Assembly (NCBI GenBank): GCA_015490255.1
Contig: WFYF01000036.1
Coordinates: 1-7,432, forward strand
From: Caldifarciminota bacterium
GTDB taxonomy: Bacteria; Hydrothermota; Hydrothermia; S141-80
Length of the DNA: 7,432 nucleotides
Reading direction: 5' to 3'
Shown: in pieces, positions 1 to 5,430 of the stretch
How positions within the stretch are numbered: the first letter of the stretch is position 1
Layout of the letters: each line of letters opens with the position of its first letter
Notes under the pieces: model-generated
Databases searched by the model: none
What the model saw: the letters and a program-made list of their open reading frames with translations, nothing else
Told to the model about the DNA's origin: nothing
Program-made: the position numbers and the translations under genes

Positions 1-903
1 CCGGTGGAACTCCGCCTCCACACCCTGGGCGAGACGGTGGTGGTCCGGGAAGAGGACCGCACCTGGATTGCCGTTCCCGACCGGGTGTTTCGTCTTTCGG
101 TTTCCGTCCGTTTCCCGGGAGGGATGAGTCAGTTTCTGGACGTCCCGGAACTCACACCGGAGGTTTTTCTCCGGGAAATCGCCCCGGCGCGGACCTTTGT
201 GTTTGCCCACGAGGTGGAAGCCCTTCAGGATGCGGGCCTTGGCCGCGGGGGGTCTCTGGAAAACACGGTGGTCATTGAAGGAGAGGGGGTTGTGAACCCC
301 GGGGGACTCCGGTTCCCCGACGAGCCGGTCCGGCACAAGGCCCTGGATGTGATCGGAGATCTTGCCCTTCTGGGTGTTCCGTTGCCCGTTCACGTGGTGG
401 CCCAGCGGACCGGACACGCCTTTCACATCCGGGCGGTTCGGGAGATGGAGCGGTGGGTGTATACCGGCGACGGGATGTCCATTCACGAAATCCTCCGGTG
501 GATCCCCCACCGGTTCCCCTTTCTGCTGCTGGATCGCGTGCTTTCCCTTTCTGAGGATCGTGTGGTGGCAGTGAAAAACGTGACCTTTAACGAACCGTTC
601 TTTCAGGGGCACTTCCCGGGAGATCCTGTGATGCCGGGGGTGCTGATTGTGGAGGCCATGGCCCAGGCGGGCGGGTTTTTGCTTCTCTCCCGGGTGGAAG
701 AGAAAGAAAACAAGCTGATGTATTTTGCCAGCATTGATCAGGTACGGTTCCGCCGGCCGGTCCGTCCCGGGGACCGTCTGATTCTGGAGGGACGTCTGGT
801 GGCTTTTCGCAGACGGTTTGCCCGCATTGAAGCCACCGCGTGGGTGGATGATGAGAAAGCGGCTGAAGGGGTGCTCTCGGCGGTGGTGGTGGACCGGCCA
901 TGA
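1..903 (+). CDS. lpxC-fabZ: Bifunctional LpxC-FabZ fusion (UDP-3-O-acyl-GlcNAc deacetylase / 3-hydroxyacyl-ACP dehydratase), 5' partial
   Basis: The frame is open at the left edge, so the start lies upstream; residues are numbered from the GTG codon at 4. Residues 1 to about 150 are the C-terminal half of LpxC, the zinc deacetylase that commits UDP-3-O-acyl-GlcNAc to lipid A. The HKxxDxxGD signature supplies zinc ligands His111 and Asp115, with Lys112 beside them, and His138 in 'RTGHAFH' matches the catalytic His265 of E. coli. The first zinc histidine lies in the missing part, about 125 or more residues. From about 157 on it is FabZ, the hot-dog-fold dehydratase of fatty acid synthesis: 'HRFPFLLLDRV', then 'GHFPGDPVMPGV' with catalytic His203, and Glu217 in 'VEAMAQAGG'. 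Both halves keep their active-site residues and are joined in one frame without a stop. The stop overlaps the lpxA start (ATGA), suggesting translational coupling. Fusion of these two is known from FCB-group bacteria. Confidence 0.96.
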   Translation, partial: PVELRLHTLGETVVVREEDRTWIAVPDRVFRLSVSVRFPGGMSQFLDVPELTPEVFLREIAPARTFVFAHEVEALQDAGLGRGGSLENTVVIEGEGVVNPGGLRFPDEPVRHKALDVIGDLALLGVPLPVHVVAQRTGHAFHIRAVREMERWVYTGDGMSIHEILRWIPHRFPFLLLDRVLSLSEDRVVAVKNVTFNEPFFQGHFPGDPVMPGVLIVEAMAQAGGFLLLSRVEEKENKLMYFASIDQVRFRRPVRPGDRLILEGRLVAFRRRFARIEATAWVDDEKAAEGVLSAVVVDRP

Positions 904-1685
904 CCGAGGTCCATCCGAGCGCCGTGGTTCATCCTTCCGCCCGTCTGGGGGAGGGGGTCCGGATCGGTCCCGGCGTGGTGGTGGAGGAGGATGTGGAGAT
1001 CGGTGAGGGAACGGAGGTCCTGGCCCATACGGTAATTCACGCGCATGTTCGTATTGGCCGGCACAACCGGATCGGCCCGATGGCGGTGATCGGAGGTCTC
1101 CCCCAGGATCTGAAGTTCTCCGGTGAGCGCAGCTTTGTGGAGATCGGAGATCACAACGTGCTGCGGGAGTTTGTCACCGTTCACCGGGCAACCGGGGAGG
1201 GAGCGGTCACCCGGATCGGCAGCCACAACTATCTGATGGCCTATGCCCATGTGGCCCACAACTGTGTGCTGGAGGATCATATTGTGGTGGTGAACGGTGC
1301 GCAGTTCGCGGGACATGTTCACGTGGGCCACCATGCTGTGGTATCAGGTCTGGTGGCGGTGCACCAGCATGCCCGGATCGGTCCCTACGCCATGATTGGG
1401 GGCATGAGCCGCCTTTCCCGGGATGCGCTGCCCTTCATGATCACCTCGGGAACGGATCGGGTTCGGGTGGTGGGGCCCAACCTGGTGGGCCTGAAGCGAA
1501 ACGGTTTCTCCCGGGACGACATCCGGATGGTGAAGGAGATCTATCGCCGTTTCGTGGGTCATCATTCGCTGGAAGACGCCCTGGAGGCGGTCCGGGAGCT
1601 GGAGGCCCACCCCCTTGTGGAGGACTTTCTGGCTTTTGTGACCGCAAGCCGGCGAGGTGTGTATCGCACAGGAGGAAAACCGTGA
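900..1685 (+). CDS. lpxA: Acyl-ACP--UDP-N-acetylglucosamine O-acyltransferase LpxA
   Basis: LpxA performs the first step of lipid A synthesis, moving a 3-hydroxyacyl chain from ACP to UDP-GlcNAc in the cytosol. The protein has 261 residues, against 262 in E. coli. Residues 1 to about 185 are hexapeptide repeats of the left-handed beta-helix ('VHPSARLGEGVRIGPGVVV' and following), and the rest is the helical C-terminal domain ('GPNLVGLKRNGFS'). Catalytic His120 sits in 'AHVAHNC' (E. coli His125), with His117, His139 ('AGHV') and His155 ('AVHQH') at the other conserved positions. Gly168 ('MIGGM') lines up with the acyl-length ruler Gly173 of E. coli, so a chain of about C14 is a reasonable guess. 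The ATG at 900 overlaps the preceding stop; the start agrees with the family N-terminus. The end overlaps the next gene as GTGA. The order lpxC-fabZ then lpxA is typical of lipid A operons. Confidence 0.97.
   Translation: MTEVHPSAVVHPSARLGEGVRIGPGVVVEEDVEIGEGTEVLAHTVIHAHVRIGRHNRIGPMAVIGGLPQDLKFSGERSFVEIGDHNVLREFVTVHRATGEGAVTRIGSHNYLMAYAHVAHNCVLEDHIVVVNGAQFAGHVHVGHHAVVSGLVAVHQHARIGPYAMIGGMSRLSRDALPFMITSGTDRVRVVGPNLVGLKRNGFSRDDIRMVKEIYRRFVGHHSLEDALEAVRELEAHPLVEDFLAFVTASRRGVYRTGGKP
1670..1675 (+). promoter_or_regulatory. Shine-Dalgarno site fixing the GTG start of the oxidoreductase gene
   Basis: AGGAGG lies six bases before the GTG at 1682, inside the last codons of lpxA. It supports the GTG start and the 4-base overlap over any later ATG. 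Confidence 0.8.
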
Positions 1686-2623
1686 GTCTTCGTGTGGGCG
1701 TGGTGGGTGTGGGTTCCCTGGGGCAGCACCATGTCCGGATTCTGTCTTCCATGCCGGAGGTGACGCTGGTTGGGGTGTATGATCTTCGCACGGAGCGTGC
1801 GGAAGAAATCGCCGGACGATACCGGACCCAGGCGTTTCCCTCTCTGGATGCCCTTCTGGAAGAGGTGGATGCGGTGAGCTGTGTGGTCACCACTTCTGCC
1901 CATTATGAAGTGGGGAAAAGGGTGCTGGAGGCGGGATGCCATCTGTTCATGGAGAAACCCATCACCCGGACGCTGGAGGAGGGACGGGAGCTTGTGGCCC
2001 TTGCCGAACGCCGGGGGCTGGTGCTCCAGGTGGGTCATGTGGAGCGGTTCAATCCCGCTTTCCTTGCGGTGAAAGATCGGATCCGGAACCCTCGCTTTAT
2101 GGAGATCCGCCGTCTGGCCCGTTATAATCCCCGGGGGACGGATGTGGACGTGATCCTGGACCTGATGATCCACGACCTGGATCTCGTGCTCTGGCTGGTG
2201 GACGCCGAGCCCGTTAGGGTGGAAGCCATGGGGGTGCCCGTTCTGACGGAGAAAATTGATCTTGCCAACGCCCGGATCACCTTTGATAACGGAACCCTGG
2301 TGGATGTGACGGCGAGTCGCACCTCCATGGAGCGGACCCGGAAGCTCCGGGTGTTCAAGGAAAACCTGTATGCCAGTGTGAACCTCCTGGCCCGGGATGT
2401 GGAGCTGTATATCCGGCGGGAGGACGGCACGGTCCTCCCTTATTTCCCCATGGTGGATCGTCTCCAGGAACCTCTCCGGCTGGAACTTGCCTCCTTCGTC
2501 CGGAGCGTGACCTCCGGAACCCCTCCGGAGGTGAGCGGGCAGGATGGTCTTCGGGCGCTGGAACTTGCGCTGTGGATCCGGAGGGAAGCCCGGGCGGCCC
2601 TGGCCCGGATCGGGCTGGCCTGA
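1682..2623 (+). CDS. Gfo/Idh/MocA-family NAD(P)-dependent oxidoreductase in the lipid A operon (possible GnnA-like sugar 3-dehydrogenase)
   Basis: This 313-residue protein has the standard two-domain layout. Residues 1 to about 120 form a Rossmann fold with GxGxxG (Gly9, Gly11, Gly14) and Asp34 at the end of the second strand, which favours NAD over NADP. 'EKPIT' at 91-95 carries the catalytic Lys92. The C-terminal alpha/beta domain begins near 'GHVERFNPAF', and 'LDLMIHDLDLVL' holds Asp160 and His164, the other usual active-site positions. Family members oxidise or reduce a hydroxyl on sugars or nucleotide sugars. It starts with GTG overlapping the lpxA stop and has its own AGGAGG. In Acidithiobacillus ferrooxidans a relative, GnnA, encoded beside lpxA, oxidises UDP-GlcNAc at C3 before the aminotransferase GnnB makes the 3-amino sugar used for amide-linked lipid A. 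Similar genes also sit near lpxA, lpxI and lpxB in other bacteria with unproven roles. No gnnB or lpxB follows here, so the substrate is unassigned. The family call is firm; the function is inference. Confidence 0.92.
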   Translation: MSLRVGVVGVGSLGQHHVRILSSMPEVTLVGVYDLRTERAEEIAGRYRTQAFPSLDALLEEVDAVSCVVTTSAHYEVGKRVLEAGCHLFMEKPITRTLEEGRELVALAERRGLVLQVGHVERFNPAFLAVKDRIRNPRFMEIRRLARYNPRGTDVDVILDLMIHDLDLVLWLVDAEPVRVEAMGVPVLTEKIDLANARITFDNGTLVDVTASRTSMERTRKLRVFKENLYASVNLLARDVELYIRREDGTVLPYFPMVDRLQEPLRLELASFVRSVTSGTPPEVSGQDGLRALELALWIRREARAALARIGLA

Positions 2624-2656
2624 TCCGGCCACACCACCAGGGGATGCGCACGGCCC

Positions 2657-2678
2657 AGGGCAGGGCTCCCTCGTTTTT
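2657..2678 (+). terminator. Weak candidate terminator after the lipid A operon
   Basis: A 4-bp stem (AGGG/CCCT, 7-base loop) is followed after two bases by TTTTT. The stem is too short to be convincing, but its place between the operon and an independent gene makes a terminator expected here. Confidence 0.25.
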
Positions 2679-2727
2679 CCTGTTCTGAACTTCACCGTGG
2701 GGGGCGTTGTACGATCGGGGTTCGGGG

Positions 2728-2741
2728 TTTATTAGAATTAT
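2728..2741 (+). promoter_or_regulatory. Possible -10 region for the lipoprotein gene
   Basis: An AT-rich island in GC-rich surroundings contains TAGAAT (2733-2738, one mismatch to TATAAT) and, alternatively, TATTAG (2730-2735), which lies 17 bases after a weak TTGTAC (2707-2712). The upstream box is poor in either reading. A promoter is needed because the gene stands 144 bases from its upstream neighbour. Confidence 0.3.
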
Positions 2742-2754
2742 GAGGGTTTCCAAC

Positions 2755-2760
2755 AGGAGG
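2755..2760 (+). promoter_or_regulatory. Shine-Dalgarno site of the lipoprotein gene
   Basis: AGGAGG lies seven bases before the ATG at 2768. It fixes the start just ahead of the signal peptide. Confidence 0.85.
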
Positions 2761-2767
2761 CGGTCCG

Positions 2768-3694
2768 ATGAAACGCTTTTCACTGGCAGTGCTGGTCAGT
2801 GTGGCCCTGGCCTTCGCCGCCTGTGGCGGCGGTGACGGCGGTGACGACGGTGGAGGTGGTGGGGGAGGAGGCACCACCACCACGCTGGACTCCGCTGCGG
2901 CGGCTTCTCTTGCCAGGTTCTACGGTGAAGGCGGTGTGGGGGTCTCCGGACCGGGAGAGATGATTGCCGCCTATTCCAATCCACCGCAGAAGAACCTTCC
3001 TCAGGGTTGTGATCAGGCGGGCTCCTGGACGGGAAACACCGCGGATGGCGATAGGGACGGGGTGTATGCAAACGCCACCTTCCAGGTGAACTGCGACACC
3101 TCCATGAGCGGGGCTGGATATACGTATACCGTGCGGGTCCAGGGATCCATCACGGCCACGGACAGCGATGACAACGACCCCTGGGTGGGGCGTGTGGAGT
3201 TTGCCGGTCTGAATCCCGGTGAACCCTTTGTGTTTCACGTCTCGTCCACCTATGGATCCCAGACTTCCACCACGGAAATCCGTCTTTCCGGCTATCTTGC
3301 TTCGTCCCGGAGCGGCGACAGCTATGTGATGGAGGGGAACCTTTCCGAATCCGCTTCCTCCCCCGATCTTCCCATGGCCTATACGATGGAATTCTCCGGC
3401 ACGGGAGTGTTCACCCCGAACGGGACCTGGAATCCCGGTGAACCGGCCGACGGGACCCTTTCTTTGGACTACACTATGAGCTGGTCCACTTCCGGTATGT
3501 CCACGACCGTCACGGGGCTCTCTGTCTCCACACCAACACCGCTTCAGCTCTCCGCTTCCTGCAACGAGGGAGCCCCCGTCTCTGGCACGCTGCGGATTGC
3601 GGACGGTGGAAACAACGTGCTGGAGATCACCTGGACAGGATGCGGTCAATATCAGGCTACGTTCAACGGTCAGGAAATCACACCGGCAGCATAA
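2768..3694 (+). CDS. Putative secreted lipoprotein of unknown function with Gly-rich linker
   Basis: I do not recognise a named family. The 308-residue product begins with a lipoprotein signal peptide: Lys2-Arg3, hydrophobic residues 4-18, then 'FAAC' with Cys19 as the likely lipidated residue. Phe at -3 is less common than Leu. Gly20 follows, so by the E. coli rule the protein would go to the outer membrane. Residues 20-39 form a flexible Gly/Asp tract ending in four Thr. The rest is rich in Ser, Thr, Gly and aromatic residues with alternating beta-strand character, as in extracellular all-beta domains. A DxDxDG motif (Asp93, Asp95, Asp97) might bind calcium. Cys81, Cys109, Cys265 and Cys292 could form two disulfides. 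'NPGEP' occurs at 149-153 and 222-226 within a 15-base DNA repeat. The gene is a separate unit, with AGGAGG seven bases before the ATG and a strong terminator after the stop. Surface or periplasmic location is inferred. Confidence 0.85.
   Translation: MKRFSLAVLVSVALAFAACGGGDGGDDGGGGGGGGTTTTLDSAAAASLARFYGEGGVGVSGPGEMIAAYSNPPQKNLPQGCDQAGSWTGNTADGDRDGVYANATFQVNCDTSMSGAGYTYTVRVQGSITATDSDDNDPWVGRVEFAGLNPGEPFVFHVSSTYGSQTSTTEIRLSGYLASSRSGDSYVMEGNLSESASSPDLPMAYTMEFSGTGVFTPNGTWNPGEPADGTLSLDYTMSWSTSGMSTTVTGLSVSTPTPLQLSASCNEGAPVSGTLRIADGGNNVLEITWTGCGQYQATFNGQEITPAA
2825..2884 (+). repeat. Low-complexity Gly/Asp/Thr-coding tract
   Basis: This is a run of GGN, GAC and ACC codons just after the lipidated cysteine. 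It includes eight consecutive Gly codons (residues 28-35) followed by four Thr codons. It encodes a flexible tether between the lipid anchor and the folded domain, and such tracts can change length by slippage. Confidence 0.8.
3211..3225 (+). repeat. 15-base direct repeat, copy 1
   Basis: GAATCCCGGTGAACC occurs exactly here and again at 3430-3444. The copies are 219 bases (73 codons) apart and in the same frame, each encoding 'NPGEP'. This hints at an internal duplication in the lipoprotein. Confidence 0.7.
3430..3444 (+). repeat. 15-base direct repeat, copy 2
   Basis: This is an exact match to copy 1 at 3211-3225, in the same reading frame. Flanking bases differ at once on both sides, so any duplication is old or the match is by selection or chance. 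Confidence 0.7.
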
Positions 3695-3718
3695 ACGTCC
3701 AATCCGGATGGCAGGAGA

Positions 3719-3750
3719 AAAGAAGCGGGGGCTGAAGCCCCCGCTTCTTT
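3719..3750. terminator. Bidirectional intrinsic terminator between convergent genes
   Basis: A perfect 14-bp stem, whose core is AGAAGCGGGGGC paired with GCCCCCGCTTCT, closes a TGAA loop. The plus-strand exit reads TTCTTTCT and the minus-strand exit reads CTTCTTTTCT, so each side has a T-rich tail. It begins 25 bases after the lipoprotein stop and ends 22 bases after the HU stop on the other strand. It therefore separates the two converging units. Confidence 0.92.
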
Positions 3751-3771
3751 CTGGCAGGATCAGGGTTGTTT

Positions 3772-4080
3772 TCAGACCTTCACCCGCTCCCGGAGCCCCT
3801 TGCCGGCACGGAAAACCACATAGTTCCGGGCAGGAATCCGTATGGGCTCGCCGGTTGCAGGATTGCGACCCGTGCGCGCTCCCCTTCTCCGGGTGGTGAA
3901 CACGCCGAACCCGGGGATGCGAACGGCTTTCCCTGCATCCAGTGCCTTGGCGATGATCCCTTTCCCTGGCTCGGTGGCGAAGAGGGCGTCAATCACCTCC
4001 CGGGCCTGTTTGAGGGTGAGTCCGGTCTCCTTGGCGAGTTCCCGGACCAGGTCACTTTTGGTGAGGCCTTGACGAGCCAT
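3772..4080 (-). CDS. HU-family DNA-binding protein
   Basis: HU proteins are small dimeric nucleoid proteins that bend DNA. The 102-residue product is slightly longer than the usual 90. Residues 6-50 are the two N-terminal helices ('LTKSDLVRELAKETGLTLKQA'). The beta core follows with 'IPGFGVF' (55-61), and the DNA-binding arm carries 'GRNPATGEPIRIP' (71-83), whose Pro74 matches the intercalating Pro63 of E. coli HU. 'RAGKGLRERV' forms the C-terminal helix. Against E. coli HU there are about six extra residues near 'ATEPGKG' (35-41), between helix two and the first strand, plus a four-residue N-terminal extension. The ATG is preceded on the minus strand by AGGAGG at 4087-4092. A strong own promoter lies at 4122-4150 and the gene ends at the bidirectional terminator. 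Transcripts from the upstream PLP-enzyme gene can also run into it, as no terminator lies between. IHF-like specificity cannot be ruled out, but the arm reads as HU. Confidence 0.95.
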   Translation of the reverse strand: MARQGLTKSDLVRELAKETGLTLKQAREVIDALFATEPGKGIIAKALDAGKAVRIPGFGVFTTRRRGARTGRNPATGEPIRIPARNYVVFRAGKGLRERVKV

Positions 4081-4121
4081 TCTGACCCTCCTGTTAAGAG
4101 AAAAACCGACCTCGTCGTATA

Positions 4122-4150
4122 ATTGTACAGGTCCATAAAGTGTTTGTCAA
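4122..4150 (-). promoter_or_regulatory. Strong sigma-70-type promoter of the HU gene
   Basis: Read on the minus strand, TTGACA (4145-4150, full consensus) is followed by exactly 17 bases and then TACAAT (4122-4127, one mismatch). Transcription would start near 4115, giving a leader of about 35 bases that contains the AGGAGG. The -35 box contains the TGA stop (4147-4149) of the PLP-enzyme gene. Confidence 0.85.
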
Positions 4151-5349
4151 GCATTCAGCCCGGTGGCATGGGGCTCCTGGGAGGCGGCCAGAGCCTGGAG
4201 GAGATCCTCCACGATGTCGGCCGCGTCTTCCAGGCCCACCGAAAGCCGCAGAAAACCGGGGAGAATCCCGCTCCGGATGCGAATCTCTTCCGGAACTTTG
4301 GCGTGGGTGGTGGAGGCGGGATGGGTGATCAGGGAATCTCCATCTCCCAGGGACACCGAGAGCAGGATGAGGCGAAGGGCCCGCATCAGCCGGAATGCGG
4401 CTTCATCGCCCCCTTGGACCACAAAGGAGACCATGCCCGAAAATCCGTTCTCAAAGTATTTCTGCGCAAGGGGGTCCTGATCCGGATAATACACCCGTTT
4501 CACAGCGGGATGCCGGCGCAGGACGTCCGTGACACGCCAGGCGTTTTCGCTGTGCCGGGGCATCCGCACGTGGAGGGTCCGCATGCCCCGAAGCAGAAGA
4601 TAAGCGTTCCAGGGGCTCATGGTCCCGCCTGTGGAGACATGAAGATCCCGGACGGGGTCCAGCAGCTCGTGGCTGCCGGCCAGAAGTCCCCCGATGAGGT
4701 CGCCGTGGCCGCCCAGATATTTGGTGGCGCTGTGGATCACCACATCCGCACCCCAGGAAAGGGGACGGAAGTGATAGGGTGTGGCGAAGGTGCTGTCCAC
4801 CGCAACGGGAATTCCTCTTTTGTGGGCGACCTCCACCACCCGCTCCAGGTCCACCACATCCAGGGTTGGATTGGCCGGGATTTCCAGCAGCACCCAGGCC
4901 GTGCGGCCGTCCACCAGGTCGGAAAGGCGGTCCACCTCGGAGGCCCGAAAAGTCCGGAGTTCCAGCCCCAGGTGGGGTGTGATCTTCTCAAGAAGGGCCC
5001 AGGTCCCTCCATAAACGGGGGATTGAACCACCAGATTGGCACCCGGGAAGGTCCGGCTCATCACCAGAGCGTGCACCGCCGCAAGCCCCGATGCGAAGGC
5101 GATGCCGGTTTCCGCGCCTTCCAGGAGGGCGATACGCTCCTCCACCGCGTCCACGGTGGGGTTAGAAAGCCGGGAATAGATGGGCCCCTCCTCCCCGGCA
5201 AACCGCCGGGCGGCTTCTTCAGGAGAGGAAAACACGAAGGTTGAGGTCTGGTAAACGGGCGTCCGGTGGGCATGGAAGGTGGTGTCCACCGCCCGACCGG
5301 AACCCCGGACGGCAAGGGTGTTGAACCGCCGTTTTGAGGAACCCTCCAT
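4147..5349 (-). CDS. Trans-sulfuration (Cys/Met metabolism) PLP-dependent enzyme, methionine gamma-lyase-like
   Basis: This is a full-length 400-residue fold-type I PLP enzyme of the family that includes cystathionine gamma-synthase, cystathionine gamma-lyase, O-acetylhomoserine sulfhydrylase and methionine gamma-lyase. The PLP lysine is Lys210 in 'HSATKYLGGHGD', Asp185 in 'AVDSTF' contacts the pyridine nitrogen, and Tyr58 and Arg60 ('IYSRLSNPT') are the phosphate contacts supplied by the neighbouring subunit. Tyr113 is the stacking or acid tyrosine. The stretches 'SLGDGDSLITHPASTTH' (334-349) and 'LRLSVGLED' most resemble methionine gamma-lyase. However, the position of its specificity cysteine (Cys116 in Pseudomonas putida) is Gly115 here ('VYGGTW'), so true methionine cleavage is uncertain and a beta/gamma-lyase or sulfhydrylase acting on another sulfur amino acid is equally possible. 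ATG with AGGAGG seven bases upstream fixes the start. It lies 81 bases downstream of acn, across a terminator hairpin, and ends inside the HU promoter. Confidence 0.93.
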   Translation of the reverse strand: MEGSSKRRFNTLAVRGSGRAVDTTFHAHRTPVYQTSTFVFSSPEEAARRFAGEEGPIYSRLSNPTVDAVEERIALLEGAETGIAFASGLAAVHALVMSRTFPGANLVVQSPVYGGTWALLEKITPHLGLELRTFRASEVDRLSDLVDGRTAWVLLEIPANPTLDVVDLERVVEVAHKRGIPVAVDSTFATPYHFRPLSWGADVVIHSATKYLGGHGDLIGGLLAGSHELLDPVRDLHVSTGGTMSPWNAYLLLRGMRTLHVRMPRHSENAWRVTDVLRRHPAVKRVYYPDQDPLAQKYFENGFSGMVSFVVQGGDEAAFRLMRALRLILLSVSLGDGDSLITHPASTTHAKVPEEIRIRSGILPGFLRLSVGLEDAADIVEDLLQALAASQEPHATGLNA

Positions 5350-5356
5350 TGTGAAA

Positions 5357-5362
5357 CCTCCT
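5357..5362 (-). promoter_or_regulatory. Shine-Dalgarno site of the PLP-enzyme gene
   Basis: AGGAGG on the minus strand lies seven bases before the ATG. It is only four bases beyond the T-run of the acn terminator, leaving no room for a promoter between hairpin and gene. Confidence 0.85.
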
Positions 5363-5366
5363 GTTC

Positions 5367-5410
5367 AAAAAGACCGCGGCCGGAACGGGGAGTCTCCCCG
5401 TTCCGGCCGC
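5367..5410 (-). terminator. Intrinsic terminator after acn (possible attenuator for the PLP-enzyme gene)
   Basis: A perfect 16-bp inverted repeat (GCGGCCGGAACGGGGA at 5376-5391 and its complement at 5395-5410) closes a 3-base loop. On the minus strand it is followed by GGTC and then TTTTT (5371 down to 5367). The stem begins 20 bases after the acn stop. The tail is on the minus-strand side only, which gives the direction. Confidence 0.9.
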
Positions 5411-5430
5411 ACCCCACAGCAGGCCTTTCC

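Noticed and set aside
4..6. GTG as the true start of the lpxC-fabZ gene
   Set aside because: It falls in the middle of the LpxC domain; the catalytic N-terminal half must lie upstream of the window.
738..1334. A 198-codon minus-strand open frame spanning fabZ and lpxA
   Set aside because: It runs antisense to two well-conserved genes, and its His-rich composition mirrors the hexapeptide repeat codons of lpxA.
2511..2530. Repeated CTCCGG blocks able to form a small hairpin
   Set aside because: They lie inside the conserved oxidoreductase coding sequence and reflect common Ser, Gly, Pro and Arg codons in a GC-rich gene.
1562..2695. A 377-codon open frame on the minus strand opposite the oxidoreductase gene
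   Set aside because: The plus strand holds a full, conserved Gfo/Idh/MocA protein with coupled start and ribosome site. The antisense product is Pro/His/Arg-rich with no recognisable domain, as expected from a GC-rich shadow frame.
2624..2767. A small gene in the gap between the oxidoreductase and the lipoprotein
   Set aside because: No frame with a plausible start and ribosome site fits; the gap holds only a weak hairpin and an AT-rich promoter-like patch.
2780..3649. A 289-codon open frame on the minus strand opposite the lipoprotein gene
   Set aside because: The plus frame has a signal peptide, lipobox, AGGAGG and terminator; the minus frame has no ribosome site or recognisable motif.
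4123..5244. A 373-codon open frame on the plus strand opposite the PLP-enzyme gene
   Set aside because: The minus strand encodes the complete PLP enzyme with all active-site residues. The plus-strand product is low-complexity Gly/His/Pro-rich, and its start region also overlaps the HU promoter.
5350..5430. A possible SAM or other sulfur-related riboswitch ahead of the PLP-enzyme gene
   Set aside because: The gap is 81 bases and is almost filled by the simple terminator hairpin; I see no aptamer-like core.
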